Origin: Clostridiales bacterium
GTDB lineage: Bacteria > Bacillota > Clostridia > Christensenellales > Aristaeellaceae
Reading direction: 5' to 3'
Length of the DNA: 8,215 bases
NCBI GenBank assembly: GCA_012513735.1
Contig: JAAZBR010000091.1
Coordinates: 1-8,215 of the forward strand
Shown: positions 6,143 to 8,215 of the stretch, piece by piece
How positions within the stretch are numbered: position 1 is the first letter of the stretch
How the letters are laid out: each line of letters opens with the position of its first letter
The notes under the pieces: model-generated
Seen by the model: only the letters and a program-made list of their open reading frames with translations
What the model was told of the DNA's origin: nothing
The model's database searches: none
Made by a program: the position numbers and the translations under genes

Positions 6143-6296
6143 TACTGAACGAATGAGTAAACGCACTGATGGGACGAGAGATTAATGGCTCCGCTAAAAA
6201 GAACGAAGCGTAGCTGTAGCCTACGCCGAGTGAATGAGACAACGCGAAGCCGCAAAATATCCGGCCCATCGAAGCGTTTATGATTGAGTTCAGTAT
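6142..6296 (+). repeat. 155-base imperfect inverted repeat, MITE-like or structured RNA
   Basis: The ends are perfect inverted copies: ATACTGAAC (6142-6150) and GTTCAGTAT (6288-6296). Moving inward, further blocks pair in exact register: TAAACGC (6158-6164) with GCGTTTA (6274-6280), GATGGG (6168-6173) with CCCATC (6265-6270), and GGCTCCGC (6187-6194) with GCGAAGCC (6244-6251, one mismatch). A tip hairpin, GCGTAG (6208-6213) with CTACGC (6221-6226), lies at the centre. The whole thus folds as one long hairpin. Inside is also a direct repeat, GAATGAG plus seven bases (6151-6164 and 6232-6245, 12 of 14 alike). TA dinucleotides just inside the ends (6143-6144, 6294-6295) would suit a TA target duplication as made by IS630/mariner-type elements. 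No transposase is present. Base composition is visibly less GC-rich than in neighbouring genes. A copy elsewhere in the genome would settle its nature. The next 98 bases (6297-6394) hold nothing I recognise. Confidence 0.5.
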
Positions 6297-6394
6297 AAAG
6301 CAACCCTCGCTTTTGTTAGCGGGCGATGAGGAACAGCTGTATAGGTTGATGTCTGCCCCATGCGGCAAAGATTTGCACCCAACCCTGTTCAGAA

Positions 6395-6435
6395 CGGGCT
6401 CAGAGTCTCCCCTCTTTGGGCGAAACCTGAGCCCG
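6395..6435 (-). terminator. terminator-like hairpin after the dehydrogenase gene
   Basis: CGGGCTCAG (6395-6403) and CTGAGCCCG (6427-6435) form a perfect 9-bp stem, and the 23-base interior pairs further (GT/AC, TC/GA, CC/GG). Read leftward it lies about 20 bases past the dehydrogenase stop (6457) and is followed by TTCTGAA, a poor U tract. It may be a weak terminator or an RNA-stabilising hairpin. Confidence 0.42.
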
Positions 6436-6456
6436 CTTCATATGCAATGCACACTG

Positions 6457-7338
6457 TTAAGTTTTGTGCGTGTCTGCCAGATCGTACACCGTCTTACAGG
6501 GGTAGCTGAAGTCCAGCACTTCTCCCGGCTTCTGTTCCGCAAGGGATGTGCGGCACAGGTCCAAGGCGCCATCCAGCAGAAAGCCGGGGACATGCACGTC
6601 TTCACACAGCTTCTTCATGTAGGCAAGGTCCTTGGTACCCAGCTCCAGCGCAAAGTCCAGGGGGTATTGCCTGGCGACGTATTTCTTTGAGTAGAAATGA
6701 AAGACCCAGTTGGAAAGAGACTCATTGTTCAGAATATCAAAGAGTTCGTCAGGCTTTAGCCCATGCTGCTCCATCACGGGAAACACCATGGCAAACATCA
6801 GCGCCTGGGACAGGCCGCAGAAGTTGATGGCCAGCTTTGCCAGGTGGCCGTTGCCAATCTTGCCAACATACTTGTAGGAGCGGCAGTAACATTTGAACAG
6901 GTCGCCCAGCCGGTCAAAATCTTCCCTGTCTCCACCCACCACAATGTCCAGGGTGCCTGCCTCGGCCTCGGCAGGGCCCGCCATGAGAGGAGCGTCCACA
7001 AAGGCGCCGCCGGCCTCCTTGACCTTCCTGTACAGCTCCTTTGTGGATACGGGGTAGCTGGTGGAGGTGTCTACAATGGTTTTGCCGGACATGCCTGCCT
7101 CCAGGCCGATATGCACAACCGCTTCTACAATATCGGAGTTGGGTAACGACAGGAAAATGATGTCGCTGTTCTCAAACACCTCCCGCTCATTGCGGGCCAG
7201 AATGGCAGCCCTGCCTTCGAAAGCCTTGGTCTTTGCCTCTATGATGTCATAGACTGCGGCCTCATGCCCCTTTTTGATCAGGTTGCCGCAGATCCCCTTA
7301 CCAATGTTGCCCAATCCCAGATAGCCAATCCTTGCCAT
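6457..7338 (-). CDS. NAD(P)-dependent beta-hydroxyacid dehydrogenase (3-hydroxyisobutyrate dehydrogenase family)
   Basis: A 293-residue soluble oxidoreductase of the 6-phosphogluconate/3-hydroxyisobutyrate dehydrogenase superfamily. The N-terminal Rossmann domain opens with IGYLGLGNIG (4-13, GxGxxG). The hinge/substrate loop is DAPLMAGPAEAEAGTL (115-130), and the catalytic Lys168 sits in GNGHLAKLAINF, with a second conserved KD at 236-237. Length is usual (about 290-300). The substrate loop carries MAG where typical members have SGG, so the natural substrate may not be 3-hydroxyisobutyrate; tartronate semialdehyde, succinic semialdehyde and other small acids are family alternatives. The start ATG at 7338 has AGGAGG 7 bases upstream. 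It is a single leftward gene with its own promoter, divergent from ileS, so context does not name a pathway. Confidence 0.88.
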   Translation of the reverse strand: MARIGYLGLGNIGKGICGNLIKKGHEAAVYDIIEAKTKAFEGRAAILARNEREVFENSDIIFLSLPNSDIVEAVVHIGLEAGMSGKTIVDTSTSYPVSTKELYRKVKEAGGAFVDAPLMAGPAEAEAGTLDIVVGGDREDFDRLGDLFKCYCRSYKYVGKIGNGHLAKLAINFCGLSQALMFAMVFPVMEQHGLKPDELFDILNNESLSNWVFHFYSKKYVARQYPLDFALELGTKDLAYMKKLCEDVHVPGFLLDGALDLCRTSLAEQKPGEVLDFSYPCKTVYDLADTHKT

Positions 7339-7456
7339 TTCTTCTCCTCCTCTGCGTACTGCCTTGCCGCCCCCCGGGGATACCGGGCAGCCGATCCCTT
7401 AATTTCAAGCACATCAAATCAACAGAAAAACAATATAGATGAAACAAAGCAAGGTA

Positions 7457-7486
7457 ACTGTAGCATGCGCCGGTTTGCTGTGTCAA
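7457..7486 (-). promoter_or_regulatory. promoter of the beta-hydroxyacid dehydrogenase gene
   Basis: On the minus strand, consensus TTGACA (7486-7481), an 18-base spacer and TACAGT (7462-7457) preceded by TGC (an extended -10) form a good sigma-A type promoter. The start point would be near 7450, leaving an untranslated leader of about 110 bases. The first part of that leader is AT-rich and the last part GC-rich, with a short possible hairpin of CCCGG and CCGGG around 7370-7390. Confidence 0.65.
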
Positions 7487-7540
7487 CTCAGATGTAGTAT
7501 TGGCCTCCCCGCGGTTATTTGCCGCCGCCGCCTTACGGCC

Positions 7541-7568
7541 TTTACATTTCATCCACTCATGCTATAAT
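7541..7568 (+). promoter_or_regulatory. promoter of the ileS T-box transcript
   Basis: TTTACA (7541-7546, 5 of 6 to TTGACA), a 16-base spacer and perfect TATAAT (7563-7568) preceded by TGC make a strong extended -10 promoter. Transcription should start near 7575, leaving a leader of about 250 bases, as expected for a T-box gene. It is back-to-back with the promoter of the leftward dehydrogenase gene, with about 55 bases between the two -35 boxes. Confidence 0.8.
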
Positions 7569-7574
7569 ACACCT

Positions 7575-7796
7575 TGCGTAGATGAGGACGGGCGCGGCAA
7601 GGGCCTCAAGCGAGCCGGGGAGGGTGTGAGCCCGGCAGGATACCGCCGGCCGCCGGATCACCTCGGAGCATGGGCACAGCGCCGCATGGCCTGACAAATA
7701 CCCCGGTTGCCACCGTTATCGGGCTTCAAGGGGGCGCTCCGGCGCCAATTTGGGTGGTACCGCGGATTTTCCGTCCCAAGCAGGGGCGGATTTTTT
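7575..7796 (+). promoter_or_regulatory. T-box riboswitch, isoleucine specific
   Basis: This leader senses uncharged tRNA-Ile and lets RNA polymerase through to ileS when charging is low. The T-box GGGTGGTACCGCGG (7752-7765) is unmistakable; its bulge TGGT (7755-7758) complements the ACCA end of a tRNA with discriminator A, as tRNA-Ile has. Stem I shows a distal hairpin GCCGGG (7614-7619) with CCCGGC (7631-7636). The likely specifier codon is ATC (7657-7659), flanked by GAGG (7584-7587) and CCTC (7661-7664) as the lower helix. Hairpin GGCGC-TCCG-GCGCC (7733-7746) stands just ahead of the T-box. The antiterminator pairs 7752-7765 with CCGTCCC (7771-7777), the same strand used by the terminator, so the two folds exclude each other. 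The T-box is certain; the specifier is assigned by position and by agreement with the downstream gene. Confidence 0.93.
7770..7796 (+). terminator. T-box regulatory terminator before ileS
   Basis: TCCGTCCC (7770-7777) pairs with GGGGCGGA (7783-7790), one G-U pair included, over the 5-base loop AAGCA, followed by TTTTTT (7791-7796). It is an intrinsic terminator that forms when the antiterminator does not. Confidence 0.92.
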
Positions 7797-7825
7797 ATGT
7801 GGCAATGAGATTAGATGGAGGACGT

Positions 7826-8215
7826 ATGTATCAAAAGGTACCCACAGACATGAACTTCCTGGCCAGGGAAAACGAAGTCAGCGCGTTCTGGAAAGAAAAC
7901 AAGATCATGGAAAAGAGCTTCGAGCAGCACAAGGGCAAGGAGCGCTGGACCTTCTACGATGGGCCGCCCACGGCCAACGGCAAGCCCCACATCGGCCACA
8001 TCATCACCCGGGCCATGAAGGATCTGATCCCCCGCTTCCACACCATGAAAGGGCAGGATGTGCTGCGCGTGGCCGGCTGGGATACCCATGGCCTGCCGGT
8101 GGAACTGGAGGTGGAAAAGCAGCTTGGCCTCAACGGCAAGCAGCAGATTGAGGAATACGGCATCGAGCCCTTCATCCAGGCCTGCAAAACCAGCGTGTGG
8201 AAGTACCTGAGCGAG
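7826..8215 (+). CDS. ileS: isoleucyl-tRNA synthetase, N-terminal 130 residues (runs off window)
   Basis: Class I aminoacyl-tRNA synthetase that charges tRNA-Ile; only the start is in the window (a full protein would be about 1,000-1,050 residues). The catalytic signature HIGH is at 55-58 within [16 protein letters not shown], followed by the conserved [18 protein letters not shown] (about 86-103). FYDGPP and [14 protein letters not shown] resemble the type-2 (eukaryote-like) IleRS more than type 1, which has HDGPPYANG and WDCHGLPIE. ValRS and LeuRS share parts of this pattern, but the ATC specifier in the T-box leader argues for isoleucine. The start ATG has GGAGG (7817-7821) only 4 bases upstream, and the N-terminal length fits the family. 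Editing domain and KMSKS lie outside the window. Confidence 0.93.
   Translation, partial: MYQKVPTDMNFLARENEVSAFWKENKIMEKSFEQHKGKERWTFYDGPPTANGKPHIGHIITRAMKDLIPRFHTMKGQDVLRVAGWDTHGLPVELEVEKQLGLNGKQQIEEYGIEPFIQACKTSVWKYLSE

Noticed and set aside
6280..6690. Rightward open frame spanning the gap and the end of the dehydrogenase gene
   Set aside because: It begins inside the inverted repeat, lacks a ribosome binding site, and its second half is antisense to the dehydrogenase.
1..8215. CRISPR array, tRNA or rRNA genes, phage or transposase genes
   Set aside because: No regularly spaced repeats, cloverleaf with CCA end, rRNA segments or integrase/transposase motifs were seen on either strand.

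Overview
The window looks like chromosomal DNA from a GC-rich member of the Bacillota, most likely a Clostridia-type anaerobe. The grounds are strong AGGAGG-type ribosome binding sites, a T-box leader ahead of an isoleucyl-tRNA synthetase of the type-2 kind, an ACT-domain phosphoglycerate dehydrogenase paired with serC, and a BaeSR/PhoPR-like two-component pair with an 11-bp gene overlap. Genus cannot be told from the sequence. Most of the content is housekeeping; the less ordinary material lies in the gaps between genes.

Left part (1-1100): the last 36 codons of a rightward gene with a low-complexity basic tail, then a terminator shared by two converging units. A leftward pair of single-domain rhodanese genes follows: one product is cytosolic (623-970, GTG start) and the other is a lipoprotein (170-619). 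A 127-base gap with back-to-back promoters separates them from the rightward two-component genes.

Middle (1098-5740): an OmpR-family response regulator and its membrane histidine kinase. A fresh promoter then leads into serC and serA, the first two dedicated enzymes of serine synthesis from 3-phosphoglycerate (SerA acts first, SerC second). A good terminator ends that operon. No serB is in the window.

Right-middle (5741-6456): a short CPAC thioredoxin-fold protein preceded by a structured leader that can also be read as a 23-codon upstream ORF. It is followed at once by a 155-base imperfect inverted repeat that looks like a small non-autonomous mobile element (MITE-like) or a structured RNA.

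Right (6457-8215): a leftward beta-hydroxyacid dehydrogenase (3-hydroxyisobutyrate dehydrogenase family), then a divergent promoter region. Next is a T-box riboswitch with an ATC (Ile) specifier, TGGT tRNA-acceptor bulge and terminator, and the first 130 codons of ileS.

I see no clear new defence or biosynthetic system. The items most worth following are the 155-base inverted repeat, the leader of the CPAC protein, and the rhodanese pair beside the two-component system.
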